Shown: piece by piece, positions 29,565 through 41,176 of the stretch | How the letters are laid out: every line of letters starts with the position of its first letter | Numbering within the stretch: the stretch's first letter is position 1 | DNA from: an uncultured Anaeromyxobacter sp. | Lineage (GTDB): Bacteria; Myxococcota; Myxococcia; Myxococcales; Anaeromyxobacteraceae | Assembly (NCBI GenBank): GCA_903855945.1 | Contig: CAIOAK010000129.1 | Location: forward strand, 49,929-113,928 | Length of the DNA stretch: 64,000 bases | Direction: 5' to 3' | Translations under genes and position numbers: made by a program | Notes under the pieces: model-generated | What the model was told of the DNA's origin: nothing | Seen by the model: only the letters and a program-made list of their open reading frames with translations | Database searches by the model: none

Positions 29565-30755
29565 CTAGAAGAGTGGAGCGAAGGTCTGCCAGGGCGTGAT
29601 CTGCTTCGGCACCGTGTCGGTGGCCTTGCCGGCCCGCATGAGGCGGACGGCGTTCAGGCCGTGGTGGCGGTTGGGACCGAAGGTGACGCCGGGCACGAGC
29701 CCGTCCTCGGTGAAGTCCTTGATGGTCTCGAGGGCGGACAGGAACTTCTCTCGCGTGAGGTCGCGCCCGGCCCGCTTCAGCCCCTCGACGAGGATGATCA
29801 CGTCGGCGCCGCCCTGGACGCAGAAGCCCTCGCGCCCCTTCAGCTTGGGATCGTTCTTCACGACGATGTCGATGATCTTGTCGGCGGCCGGCTCGCCGCG
29901 GAGCGCCAGCGCCGAGTCGTAGTAGGCCCCTTCCCAGAGGTCGCCGACCAGGCGGAACATCGTGTCGCGGTCGTAGAGGGTGAAGGAGGCGAAGATCTTG
30001 GGGCGGTAGCCCACCTTGGCCATCTCCTTCACGATGTTGGCGGCGTGGACCGGCGTGGCGTAGAGCAGCACCGCCTCGGCGCCCGACTCCTTCAGCTTGT
30101 TGGCCTGCGTTCCCAGTTCACGGTCGGTCACCTCGTAGAAGACCTCGCCCACCAGCGAGACGCCGGGATTCTTGGGGAGCGCGCGCTTCACGCCGTCGAG
30201 CCCCTGCTTGCCGTAGTCGTCGTTCTGGCCGAAGAGGGCGATCTTCTTCACGTTCTCGAGCTTGGCGGCCTGTCCGACCAGGAACTCGGCCTCGTCGGCG
30301 TAGTCCGGGTAGACCTGGAACACGGTCTTCACCTTGTCCTTCGGCTGCTTGGCGAAGACCTGGACGTTGCCGAGCGGGTAGACGAGCGGGAGGCCCGCCT
30401 CGGCCACCAGATCCTTGTTGGCGTTCAGCACCGAGGTGCCCACGGTCCCGATGACGGCGAAGACCGAGTCCTTCATCTCGTTGAAGTTGGCGACGGCGCG
30501 GCCGGGGTTGTAGCCGTCGTCCTTCAGGACGATCTTGAGCTTGCGCCCGTTCACTCCGCCCTGCGCGTTCACGTAGGCCGCGTAGGCCTCGGAGGCCATG
30601 GCGATCGAGCCCCACGCCGCGGCCGGTCCGGAGAGCGGGCCGGTGATGCCGATGGTGATCTCGGTGTCGGTGACGCCGGGTACCGGGGCCGCGCGGGCGG
30701 CGCCGGGCAGCAGGAGAAGAGAGAGCAGGGCTACCAGGGGAATTCGGAACGCCAT
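29565..30755 (-). CDS. Branched-chain amino acid-type ABC transporter substrate-binding protein, LivJ-like
   Basis: 396 residues from ATG 30755; the open frame upstream has no signal peptide and is rejected. Residues 1-22 form a signal peptide ending at ARA-AP, then a type I periplasmic binding fold starts with EITIGITGPLSGP. It is the first gene of the operon and presumably the most expressed. Upstream (30780-30790) a short AT-rich TATATG element may be the -10 box. The ligand is not readable from the sequence; the embedded acyl-CoA ligase points to a carboxylic acid. Confidence 0.9.
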   Translation of the reverse strand: MAFRIPLVALLSLLLLPGAARAAPVPGVTDTEITIGITGPLSGPAAAWGSIAMASEAYAAYVNAQGGVNGRKLKIVLKDDGYNPGRAVANFNEMKDSVFAVIGTVGTSVLNANKDLVAEAGLPLVYPLGNVQVFAKQPKDKVKTVFQVYPDYADEAEFLVGQAAKLENVKKIALFGQNDDYGKQGLDGVKRALPKNPGVSLVGEVFYEVTDRELGTQANKLKESGAEAVLLYATPVHAANIVKEMAKVGYRPKIFASFTLYDRDTMFRLVGDLWEGAYYDSALALRGEPAADKIIDIVVKNDPKLKGREGFCVQGGADVIILVEGLKRAGRDLTREKFLSALETIKDFTEDGLVPGVTFGPNRHHGLNAVRLMRAGKATDTVPKQITPWQTFAPLF

Positions 30756-30840
30756 GGGCACCTCCACGTGGGGGAAACCGACCATATATCCGTGCGAGGG
30801 CCCAAGCATTGCGCACTGCGTCCACGAGCCCAGGGACCGA

Positions 30841-34224
<3,384 letters not shown>

Positions 34225-34228
<4 letters not shown>

Positions 34229-35001
34229 AAAGCCCAGCCCACCTGGCCCACCGCCGACTGGGCGCCGAAGGGGGCCCACTCGACGAGCAGGTCGATCCCG
34301 AGCGGCAGGTTGGCCGAGAGGCCGAAGGCCACCTGCCAGTGGGCGACGTCGGTGCCGGTGGTGGAGGTGCCGCCCAGCGACCAGAAGACCGGCCCGCCGA
34401 ACACCTTGGCCCCGACGTAGGGCGCCACGATCCCGGCGATCGACTTGCCGGCGGCGACCGAGAGCCCCGCGTCGAGGGAGGTGAGCGGTGCCTTCTGCCC
34501 CCCCGGCCCGGTGGTGTTCACCCCGGAGGCGGCCAGGCTGCCGGAGAGCGCCAGGAAGGGCCAAGGTCCGCTCCCGTCGAGCGGGATCCATGTGGCGGCG
34601 AACCGTGCCAGCCAGCCCGGATCCATCACGTACTCGACGCCTCCCACCGAGAGACCGCCCCCGATGACGGCCCCGGCGCCGGCCGTGACCGTCCAGGCGC
34701 TTCCCAGCCGCCGCGTGAGGGAGACCGCCACGCTGCGCTGGTAGAACGGGGCGCTCACGTCCCCGAACCGGAGTTCCGACGAGAGCCAGCCGTAGGCGGC
34801 CGCCACGCGCCAGCTCGGTGCGGCTGCGGTCGATACGCCCGGGGCGCCACCGTCGTCCGCGTCGCAGAGACTCCTCGCCATCGCCGTGGGACCCACGGGC
34901 GCCGACACGCCTCAACCGCAGGCGTAGGAGGGGAGCATCAGGGTGAAGACCACCGCCGCCGCGCCGACGAGCGACGCGACCCGAACCGCGGAGAGGGGCA
35001 T
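34225..35001 (-). CDS. Outer-membrane-like selenoprotein with a C-G-U-G motif after the signal peptide
   Basis: Starting at ATG 35001 the first 27 residues are a signal peptide (VRVASLVGAAAVVFTLMLPS), then Ala-Cys-Gly, an in-frame TGA at 34914-34912, and Gly-Val. The rest is open to 34225: 258 residues with U30. I recall a family of delta-proteobacterial outer-membrane proteins with C-G-C-G-V just after the signal peptide; here Sec would replace the second Cys. The body is Gly/Ala-rich with alternating strands, fitting a small beta barrel. A perfect SECIS-type hairpin follows the TGA. Without readthrough the frame would start at GTG 34908 and lack any signal peptide. Confidence 0.82.
34884..34898 (-). 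promoter_or_regulatory. Candidate bacterial SECIS hairpin for the outer-membrane-like gene
   Basis: On the minus strand CCGTG-GGTCC-CACGG forms a perfect 5-bp stem with the loop GGTCC. The GGU lies 19-21 nt after the TGA, by my count the same distance as in E. coli fdhF. Loop and spacing are what the SelB binding site needs. Confidence 0.75.
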
Positions 35002-35003
35002 GG

Positions 35004-35642
35004 TCACTTCACCAGGATCTGGGCCTTGATGAGGTCGGCCACCAGCTGGACCTGCAGCGACTGGGCGGCGCTCTGCGCGTCCTGGACGTTGAAGGTGTTG
35101 GAGTTGCCGCTCCAGATGAGCGCCTCGGGATTGGTCTTCGTGGAGTAGACGTTGGTCTCGGCGAGCACGTTGGTCTGCTCGCTCATGTAGCCGGGCGAGT
35201 AGACGGCGCCGTAGCCGTACCCGTAGTACCCGTACCAGCCGCCGTAGTAGGGCGCGGGCGGGACGTAGGCCACGCTGGGGGGCACGTACTCCTCGACCGT
35301 CTTCTTGGTGAGGCGCTGCACGATCACGAGGTCGACCTTGTTGTCGGTCACGTACTTCTGGACCAGCTCCTTGTCGAGCTGCGCCTGGCCGCCCGGTCCG
35401 GGCGGGAAGGCGCCGGAGGAGGTGGCGGCATCGAAGCCCTTGGCCCGGAGCTCCTGCGCGAGGCCGTTCTCGAACTGGACCCGGTACATGGGGTTGGGCA
35501 TCACCCCGATGACGAAGACCCGGTTCACCGGCTGTGCGCGGTAGTTCGGGTCGCGCCAGACCTGGACCAGCGTCGTGCTCGTGCAGGACGGGAGGATCGC
35601 CAGGGCGAGGGCGGGGACCGCGGCGCGGAGGAGCATCTTCAT
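35004..35642 (-). CDS. Lipoprotein of unknown function (DUF4136-like)
   Basis: 212 residues from ATG 35642. A lipoprotein signal ends in LPSC, so Cys17 would carry the lipid. The following TTLVQVWRDP and VFVIGVMPNPMYR blocks resemble DUF4136-type envelope lipoproteins. A Tyr/Gly-rich stretch lies at about 138-160 (PAPYYGGWYGYYGYGYG), probably a flexible surface segment. Its stop is 3 nt before the ATG of the selenoprotein gene, so it is likely the first gene of a two-gene unit exporting two envelope proteins. Confidence 0.75.
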   Translation of the reverse strand: MKMLLRAAVPALALAILPSCTSTTLVQVWRDPNYRAQPVNRVFVIGVMPNPMYRVQFENGLAQELRAKGFDAATSSGAFPPGPGGQAQLDKELVQKYVTDNKVDLVIVQRLTKKTVEEYVPPSVAYVPPAPYYGGWYGYYGYGYGAVYSPGYMSEQTNVLAETNVYSTKTNPEALIWSGNSNTFNVQDAQSAAQSLQVQLVADLIKAQILVK

Positions 35643-35716
35643 GGAGGAACCTTTCTCGAACCCGACGGACGACCCGAAGGGAGGTGGAAACCTGGGAGGG
35701 ATCCTAATCGGGAAGG

Positions 35717-36844
35717 CTACGGGGCGCGACAGCGGATGAGGTTCACCTCGAGGGGTCCGTTCCAGAGACGGTGGGACCATTCGGGGCGCATCCCCAGATT
35801 GCGCTCCAGGAGCGGATTGCCGGAGAGCACGAGCACGCTCCACCCGTGGAAGCGCCGGAAGGTCTCGCCGAGACCGCGGTAGAAACCGGCGAGCTGCAGC
35901 GGCTGGCCGCCGATCCGCTCCCCGTAGGGTGGGTTGGTGCAGATGGTCCCGCCCTCGCCGAAGGGCTCGGCCGCGCGCGCCTCGGCGACCGTGAGCTCCA
36001 GATCGGCCTCGACCCCCGCCGCCCGCGCGTTCCGCTGCGCCGCGTCGACGGCCTCCGCGGAGCGGTCGCTCGCCCGGATGGGCGCCGGAGCCCGCGGCAG
36101 CACCGCGACCCGGGCCTCCTCCTTCATCCGGTCCCACGCCGACTGCCACTCGCCGCGGTAGCGCGGCCAGCGCTGGAAGCCGAAGGCACGCCGGAGACCG
36201 GGGGCCATCCGGCGGGCGGCCAGCGCCTGCTCGATGGCGAGCGTCCCGGAGCCGCAGAGCAGGTCGAGGAAGGGACGGTCGTGGGCCGCCTCGCCGAGCG
36301 CCAGCATCGACGCCGCCAGCGTCTCCTTCAGCGGGGCCTCCTGCACCGAGGTCCGGTACCCGCGCCGGTAGAGCGGGGTGCCGGAGAGATCGAGCGAGAG
36401 CTCGGCCTGGCCGCGGGCGAGGTGGAGCACGATGCGAACGTCGGGGTCCTTCACGTCCACGTCGGGGCGCCCGCCCAGCGCGTCGCGGAGCGAGTCCACC
36501 ACCCCGTCCTTCACCTTGAGCGCCACGAAGCCGGTGTGGGTGAGCCCCGGGGCGGTCCCGGTGGCGTCCACCGCCAGCGTGGTCTTCACCGTCAGCCACT
36601 CGGTCCAGTCGACGGTGCGGACGCCGGCGTAGAGCGCCGCCGCGTCGGGGCAGGGGAAGGCGGCGAGCGGCGCCAGGATCCGCATGGCGGTCCGGGACCA
36701 GAGGCAGGCCCGCATCCCGTCGTCCACCCGTCCCTCGAAGGTGACCGCGCCGCGTGCCCCGCGCAGGTGGCGCATGCCGAGGGCCGCGAGCTCGCCGCGC
36801 ACGGCGCCCTCGGTGCCCCGCGCGCAGGTGGCGACGAGCTTCAT
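35717..36844 (-). CDS. THUMP-domain RNA methyltransferase (RlmL/TrmN-like)
   Basis: 375 residues from ATG 36844, chosen because family members start with a strand like MKLVATCARGTE. Residues ~1-155 contain a THUMP RNA-binding domain; SAM-binding motifs follow: LDLLCGSGTLAIE at about 205-217 and TNPPYGERIG at about 303-312. The NPPY motif marks N-methylation of a base, here guanine N2 in 23S rRNA or tRNA. It is monocistronic and divergent from phoB across a 169-nt gap. Confidence 0.9.
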   Translation of the reverse strand: MKLVATCARGTEGAVRGELAALGMRHLRGARGAVTFEGRVDDGMRACLWSRTAMRILAPLAAFPCPDAAALYAGVRTVDWTEWLTVKTTLAVDATGTAPGLTHTGFVALKVKDGVVDSLRDALGGRPDVDVKDPDVRIVLHLARGQAELSLDLSGTPLYRRGYRTSVQEAPLKETLAASMLALGEAAHDRPFLDLLCGSGTLAIEQALAARRMAPGLRRAFGFQRWPRYRGEWQSAWDRMKEEARVAVLPRAPAPIRASDRSAEAVDAAQRNARAAGVEADLELTVAEARAAEPFGEGGTICTNPPYGERIGGQPLQLAGFYRGLGETFRRFHGWSVLVLSGNPLLERNLGMRPEWSHRLWNGPLEVNLIRCRAP

Positions 36845-37013
36845 GGCGGCCATGCTACCGCCGAATCCTCCGCCCCGGAGGTTCATGCCGGGAGAGGATC
36901 ACATTTCACGACACACCCGAACGGGTACATTTCTCCCCGCGGCGCAGCGGTGTCACCTCAACTTCCTGGATCCGACGCAGGACCGTCACCGCACCGCGCG
37001 TTAAGACTGGACC

Positions 37014-37706
37014 GTGCCCAACGTCCTCGTGGTCGACGACGAGCGAGACCTCGTCTCCCTCCTCGACTTCAACCTCCGCCAGTCCGGGTTCGAGACCACC
37101 CTCGCCTACGCCGGGGAGGAGGCGCTCTCGGCGGCGCGGCGCCGGCCGCCCGACCTCGTGCTCCTCGATCTCATGCTCCCCGACATGCCCGGCACGGAGG
37201 TGTGCCGGCAGCTGAAGAGCGATCCCAGGACGAAGCGGGTCCCGGTCATCGTCCTCACCGCGCGGGGCGAGGAGCTCGACCGGGTGGTGGGGTTCGAGCT
37301 GGGGGCCGACGACTACGTGGTGAAGCCCTTCAGCGTGCGCGAACTCATACTCAGAGTGAAAGCGGTGCTGCGGCGCGCCGGGCAGCAGCGGTCCGAGAAG
37401 CCGGTGACCGAGCTCGGACCGATCCGGATCGACACCGACGCACACCGGGCCTGGGTGCGCGGCTAGCTGCTCGATCTCACTCCGCTCGAGTTCCGCCTTC
37501 TCCACACGCTCGTCCAGCGCGCCGGGCGGGTACAGTCCCGCGAGCGGCTGCTCTCGGACGTCTGGGAGATGTCGAGCGAGCTCGAGACCCGGACGGTGGA
37601 CACCCACGTGAAGCGGCTCCGCGAGAAGCTGGGTACGGCCCGCGACCTGCTCGAGACCGTCCGCGGGGTCGGCTACCGGCTGCTCGACCCGGCCGACGGG
37701 GTCTGA
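37014..37706 (+). pseudogene. phoB: PhoB-type response regulator interrupted by an in-frame amber codon
   Basis: GTG start; 230 codons with a single TAG at 37464-37466 (codon 151). Before it is a complete receiver domain (phosphorylation Asp in VLLDLMLPDMPG, Lys in DDYVVKPF). After it, in the same frame, is a full winged-helix domain (LDLTPLEFRLL, VWEMSSELETRTVDTHVKRLR, VRGVGYRLL) ending at TGA 37706. The TAG lies in the short loop after VRG where Gln, Glu or Arg is usual; CAG to TAG is one change. As written only a DNA-binding-deficient receiver is made unless the codon is suppressed. It precedes phoR by 3 nt. Confidence 0.85.
37346..37360. repeat. Dispersed palindrome, site 7 (CATACTCAGAGTGAA)
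   Basis: Three differences from TTCACTC-N-GAGTGAA, but a perfect ACTCAGAGT core. In phoB it creates ATA and AGA, two of the rarest codons in such a genome. Confidence 0.45.
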
Positions 37707-37709
37707 GGC

Positions 37710-38861
37710 ATGGCGGTCTTCCGCGACCCGGTCCAGGCGGCCATCCGGGCCCTCGAGGCGGAGCTGGAGGGCGGCAAGCGCGCCGACCTGCCTCCCGCGA
37801 TCGATCGCTTCGCCTCCCTGCTCCTCCAGCGGGAGGAGCGGCAGCGGGTTCTCGAGAAAGCCCAGCCGGAGCGGGAGCTGCTCGGCGCCATGCCCGCCGC
37901 GGCGGGGCTCGTGGCGGCCGACGGGCGGATCCGCGCCTCCAACATCGCGCTCGACCGCCTCGCCCCCGGGGGACGGGCCATCGGGCTCACCCTGCTCGAG
38001 ATCACACGCAACGGCGAGCTGGCCGAGGCGGCGCGCCGTGCGCTGGAGGGCTCCCCGAAGCAGCTCGAGATCCCGCTCTCCCAGCGGACCTGGATCGCCG
38101 ACCTGGTCCCCATGCTCCGGGGCGAGGTGCTGGCGCTCCTGCGCGACGTGTCCGACGCGCGCAGGGCGGAGGCCACCCGGCGCGACTTCGTCGCCAACGC
38201 CAGCCACGAGCTGCGCACGCCCGTGTCGGCCATCTCGGGCGCCGCGGAGACGCTCCTCTCCGGAGTCATGGAAGATCCCGGGCAGGCCCGGACCTTCGTC
38301 GAGATGATCGCGCGGAACGCCGAGCGGCTGGGGAGGCTCACCAACGATCTCCTCGACCTCTCCCGCATCGAGTCGCGCCAGTGGCCGGTGAAGCTCGAGC
38401 CGGTGCAGGTGGAGGAGGTGGCCCGCCGGGCCGTGGAGATCGTGTCCCACCCGGCGCGCCGGAAGCGGATCGAGCTCCTGGTCGAGGTACCGACGAACAC
38501 CGTCGTGCTCGCGGACGCGCGCGCGCTCGAGCAGGTGCTCGTCAACCTGCTCGACAACGCCGTGAAGTACACGCCCGAGGGGGGCAGGGCCCGGGTGACG
38601 GCGGCCTCCCGCGAAGACCGGGTCGAGGTCGCGGTCTCCGACACCGGACCGGGCATCGAACGCCACCATCTGCCGCGCCTCTTCGAGCGATTCTACCGGG
38701 TCGACCACGGGCGCTCCCGGGACTCGGGGGGCACCGGTCTCGGCCTCGCCATCGTGAAGCACCTCGTGCAGATCCAGTCCGGAGACATCTCGGTGGACAC
38801 GGGCTCGGAAGGGACCACCTTCCGGGTCCGCCTGCCCCGACCGGCGATCGCCGGTCGCTGA
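37710..38861 (+). CDS. phoR: PhoR-type sensor histidine kinase without membrane segments
   Basis: 383 residues. Residues 50-155 look like a degenerate PAS domain (LLGAMPAAAGLVAADGRI), then HisKA with the phosphorylated His in FVANASHELRTPVSA at about 163-177, and HATPase motifs NLLDNAVKYTPEGG, SDTGPGIE and GGTGLGLAIVKH. PhoR normally has N-terminal membrane helices; none are visible and no upstream start could add them, because phoB ends 3 nt before. It may therefore reach the Pst/PhoU complex as a soluble protein. Confidence 0.9.
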   Translation: MAVFRDPVQAAIRALEAELEGGKRADLPPAIDRFASLLLQREERQRVLEKAQPERELLGAMPAAAGLVAADGRIRASNIALDRLAPGGRAIGLTLLEITRNGELAEAARRALEGSPKQLEIPLSQRTWIADLVPMLRGEVLALLRDVSDARRAEATRRDFVANASHELRTPVSAISGAAETLLSGVMEDPGQARTFVEMIARNAERLGRLTNDLLDLSRIESRQWPVKLEPVQVEEVARRAVEIVSHPARRKRIELLVEVPTNTVVLADARALEQVLVNLLDNAVKYTPEGGRARVTAASREDRVEVAVSDTGPGIERHHLPRLFERFYRVDHGRSRDSGGTGLGLAIVKHLVQIQSGDISVDTGSEGTTFRVRLPRPAIAGR

Positions 38862-38910
38862 AACGCCAGACGATCCGGGGGCCTGCCGCAGCGCTGCAAC
38901 CGACGCGGTC

Positions 38911-38928
38911 CCGTCACGGATTCTTCAC
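38911..38928 (+). promoter_or_regulatory. Pho box, distal
   Basis: CCGTCAC-GGAT-TCTTCAC: two 7-mers with a 4-nt spacer, the 11-bp repeat layout of the PhoB site CTGTCAT-N4-CTGTCAC. The second half agrees less well. Confidence 0.5.
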
Positions 38929-39009
38929 GACCGGCGGGCCCCTGGCCGCGTAGATCGTTCCCCGCAGCAACTCCGGTGAACCCGCGACGAAGACAGCGGG
39001 GGAGATCCT

Positions 39010-39048
39010 GCAGCCGGCGGTCGCCCGCCTTGTCGATTTGCCGGCTGC
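39010..39048. other. Inverted repeat between the two Pho boxes
   Basis: GCAGCCGGC (39010-39018) and GCCGGCTGC (39040-39048) are perfect reverse complements with a 21-nt loop. It may be a weak terminator of phoBR or a protein site; no T-run follows. Confidence 0.4.
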
Positions 39049-39103
39049 GGGGCTCCGTTTCGCAGCCCGAGTCCCCGCAGGAACCTTGGCAACCTTTTCC
39101 AGG

Positions 39104-39121
39104 CCGTCACGTGCCCGTCAC
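39104..39121 (+). promoter_or_regulatory. Pho box, proximal (near-perfect)
   Basis: CCGTCAC-GTGC-CCGTCAC: two identical 7-mers, 4-nt spacer, only T-to-C different from the E. coli half-site CTGTCAC. A possible -10 (TAGATC, 39132-39137) starts 10 nt downstream, the usual position for a PhoB-activated promoter lacking a -35 box. Confidence 0.75.
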
Positions 39122-39186
39122 CGTCGGAAACTAGATCTGACGCGTCCAGCCAGCGAACGAAACGAAGTCGAAAGGGAGACACGCCC

Positions 39187-40215
39187 ATGATGAAGACCGT
39201 CCTCGCCGCACTGCTCACCCTGGCGGGCGCCACCGCGCTCGCGGCCGACCCGATCCTCGTTACCGGCGCCGGCGCCACCTTCCCTTACCCGCTCTACTCG
39301 AAGTGGTTCTCCGACTACAACAAGCTCCACCCGGACATCCGCTTCAACTACCAGTCGATCGGGTCGGGTGGCGGCATCCAGCAGTTCACCAACGGAACGG
39401 TCGACTTCGGCGCCAGCGACGCCCCCATGACCGTGGAGGAGCAGGCCAAGGCCGCCGACGCGGTGCACATCCCGACGGTCCTCGGCGCCGTGGTGGTCAC
39501 GTACAACGCGCCCATCCAGGGGCTCCGGCTCACCCCGGCGGTCCTCGCCGACGTCTTCCTCGGCAAGATCACCAAGTGGAACGACGCGAAGCTCGCCGCC
39601 GTGAACCCCGGCCTGAGCCTCCCCGACGCCACCATCGCGGTGGTCCGCCGCTCCGACGGGTCGGGCACGACCTACGTCTTCACCGACTACCTCTCCAAGA
39701 TCTCCCCCGAGTGGAAGGCCAAGGCCGGCACGGGCAAGAGCGTCTCCTGGCCGGTGGGTCTGGGCGGCAAGGGCAACGAGGGCGTCACCGGCCTCGTGAA
39801 GCAGACGCCGGGCTCCATCGGATACGTCGAGCTCGCCTATGCGAACCAGAACAAGCTTCCCACGGCTCTCCTCCAGAACAAGGATGGCAACTTCGTGGCT
39901 CCGTCGATCGCCGCCACCTCGGCCGCCGCCGCCGGCGTGTCCATGCCGGCCGACTACAAGGTCTCGGTGACCGACGCTTCCGGCAAGGACGCCTGGCCCA
40001 TCGCCTCCTTCACGTACCTCCTCATCCACCAGGATGCGAAGGACAAGGCGAAGGGCGAGGCCCTCGTGAACTTCCTCCGCTGGGCCATCCACGACGGCCA
40101 GGCCGTTGCCGCTCCGCTGGAGTACGCGCCGCTCCCCGCCGCAGTCGTGAAGATGCTCGAGAAGACCATCCAGGGCCTCACGGTCCAGGGCAAGCCGGTT
40201 GCCGCAGCGAAGTGA
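39187..40215 (+). CDS. pstS: Phosphate ABC transporter substrate-binding protein PstS
   Basis: 342 residues. Signal peptide at 1-19 (LAALLTLAGATALAA), then the phosphate-binding motifs: ITGAGATFPYPLY is represented as VTGAGATFPYPLY, then GSGGGIQQFTNGTVDFGASDAP and RRSDGSGTTYVFTDYL (each a conserved block; ligands include the Thr/Ser and Asp residues). It captures orthophosphate in the periplasm for PstCAB. The ATG chosen has a GGGAG site 9 nt upstream; two Met codons are adjacent. Confidence 0.95.
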   Translation: MMKTVLAALLTLAGATALAADPILVTGAGATFPYPLYSKWFSDYNKLHPDIRFNYQSIGSGGGIQQFTNGTVDFGASDAPMTVEEQAKAADAVHIPTVLGAVVVTYNAPIQGLRLTPAVLADVFLGKITKWNDAKLAAVNPGLSLPDATIAVVRRSDGSGTTYVFTDYLSKISPEWKAKAGTGKSVSWPVGLGGKGNEGVTGLVKQTPGSIGYVELAYANQNKLPTALLQNKDGNFVAPSIAATSAAAAGVSMPADYKVSVTDASGKDAWPIASFTYLLIHQDAKDKAKGEALVNFLRWAIHDGQAVAAPLEYAPLPAAVVKMLEKTIQGLTVQGKPVAAAK

Positions 40216-40228
40216 CATCGGACGTTCC

Positions 40229-41176
40229 ATGGCCATCCCCGTCCAGGCGCGATCCGGAAACGTCGGCGACCGCACCTGGGCGTGGGTGACCGCGATCTTC
40301 GGCGGGTTGCTCCTCGTCGTCGCGGGGCTCATCCTCCTCGAGCTGGGGCGCGTCGCCGCCCCGGCCTGGAGTCACATCGGGATCGTGAAGTTCCTCTTCT
40401 CCAGCGACTGGGATCCGGTCCAGGAGAAGTTCGGCGCGCTGCCGTTCATCTACGGGACGCTGGTCACGAGCGCGGTGGCCCTGGCCATCGCGTTGCCGGT
40501 CTCGGTGGGGCTGGCGCTCTTCCTCTCCGAGATGGGGCCCCGATCGCTCCGGACCCCGGTGGCCTACGCCATCGAGGTGCTGGCCGCCATCCCCAGCGTG
40601 ATCTACGGACTCTGGGGGCTCTTCGTCATGGTCCCCTGGCTCCGGAGCCCGGTCGAGCCCTTCCTCGCGAAGACCCTCGGCTTCCTCCCGTTCTTCCAGG
40701 GCCCTCCCATCGGCCTGGGGTACCTGGCCGCCGGGGTCATCCTGGCGCTCATGATCCTGCCCACCGTCGCGTCCGTCACCATCGAGGTCCTGAAGACGGT
40801 ACCCCCGGCCCTCAAGGAAGGGGCGCTGGCTCTGGGCGCCACCCGGTGGGAATCGATCCGCATCGCCGTGCTGCCCTACGCCCGGCCCGGGATCATCGGC
40901 GCATCGCTGCTCGGCCTGGGGCGCGCGCTGGGCGAGACGATGGCCGTCACCATGGTGATCGGCAACTCGCCCGAGATCCACGCCTCGCTCTTCGCTCCCG
41001 GCTACACGCTGCCCGCCGTCATCGCCAACGAGTTCGCGGAGGCGACCGGCGACGTGCACGTGGGGGCGCTCGCCGCGCTCGGTCTCGTGCTCTTCGGCAT
41101 CACCCTGATCCTGAACGCCATCGCCCGGATCCTCGTCGAGGCGGTGGCCCGCGGCCCCAGGGGGGCCCGGGCATGA
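40229..41176 (+). CDS. pstC: Phosphate ABC transporter permease PstC
   Basis: 315 residues from ATG 40229; the frame is open back to 40199, inside the end of pstS. Six membrane segments. The permease coupling loop is around [20 protein letters not shown], and the [12 protein letters not shown] motif is typical for PstC. Forms the inner-membrane channel with PstA. It is 13 nt after pstS and overlaps pstA by 4 nt. Confidence 0.94.
   Translation: MAIPVQARSGNVGDRTWAWVTAIFGGLLLVVAGLILLELGRVAAPAWSHIGIVKFLFSSDWDPVQEKFGALPFIYGTLVTSAVALAIALPVSVGLALFLSEMGPRSLRTPVAYAIEVLAAIPSVIYGLWGLFVMVPWLRSPVEPFLAKTLGFLPFFQGPPIGLGYLAAGVILALMILPTVASVTIEVLKTVPPALKEGALALGATRWESIRIAVLPYARPGIIGASLLGLGRALGETMAVTMVIGNSPEIHASLFAPGYTLPAVIANEFAEATGDVHVGALAALGLVLFGITLILNAIARILVEAVARGPRGARA

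Larger units (their letters stand above)
38862..39186 (+). promoter_or_regulatory. Regulatory region before pstS (325 nt, no gene)
   Basis: This gap between phoR and pstS holds two Pho-box-like elements (38911-38928 and 39104-39121) and a 9-bp inverted repeat (39010-39048). After the second box comes TAGATC at 39132, a possible -10, and a GGGAG ribosome site at 39174-39178 before the pstS ATG. So pstSCAB-phoU has its own promoter, probably under PhoB control, separate from phoBR. Confidence 0.6.

Noticed and set aside
36845..37013. Possible Pho box before phoB
   Set aside because: Several TCAC elements occur, but none forms two good 7-mers with a 4-nt spacer.
37464..37466. Pyrrolysine insertion at the phoB amber codon
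   Set aside because: PhoB needs no Pyl, no Pyl genes are seen in the window, and a CAG-to-TAG change explains it.
39010..39048. CRISPR or attachment site at the inverted repeat before pstS
   Set aside because: A single pair of arms, no repeats at spacer distance and no integrase or Cas genes in the window.
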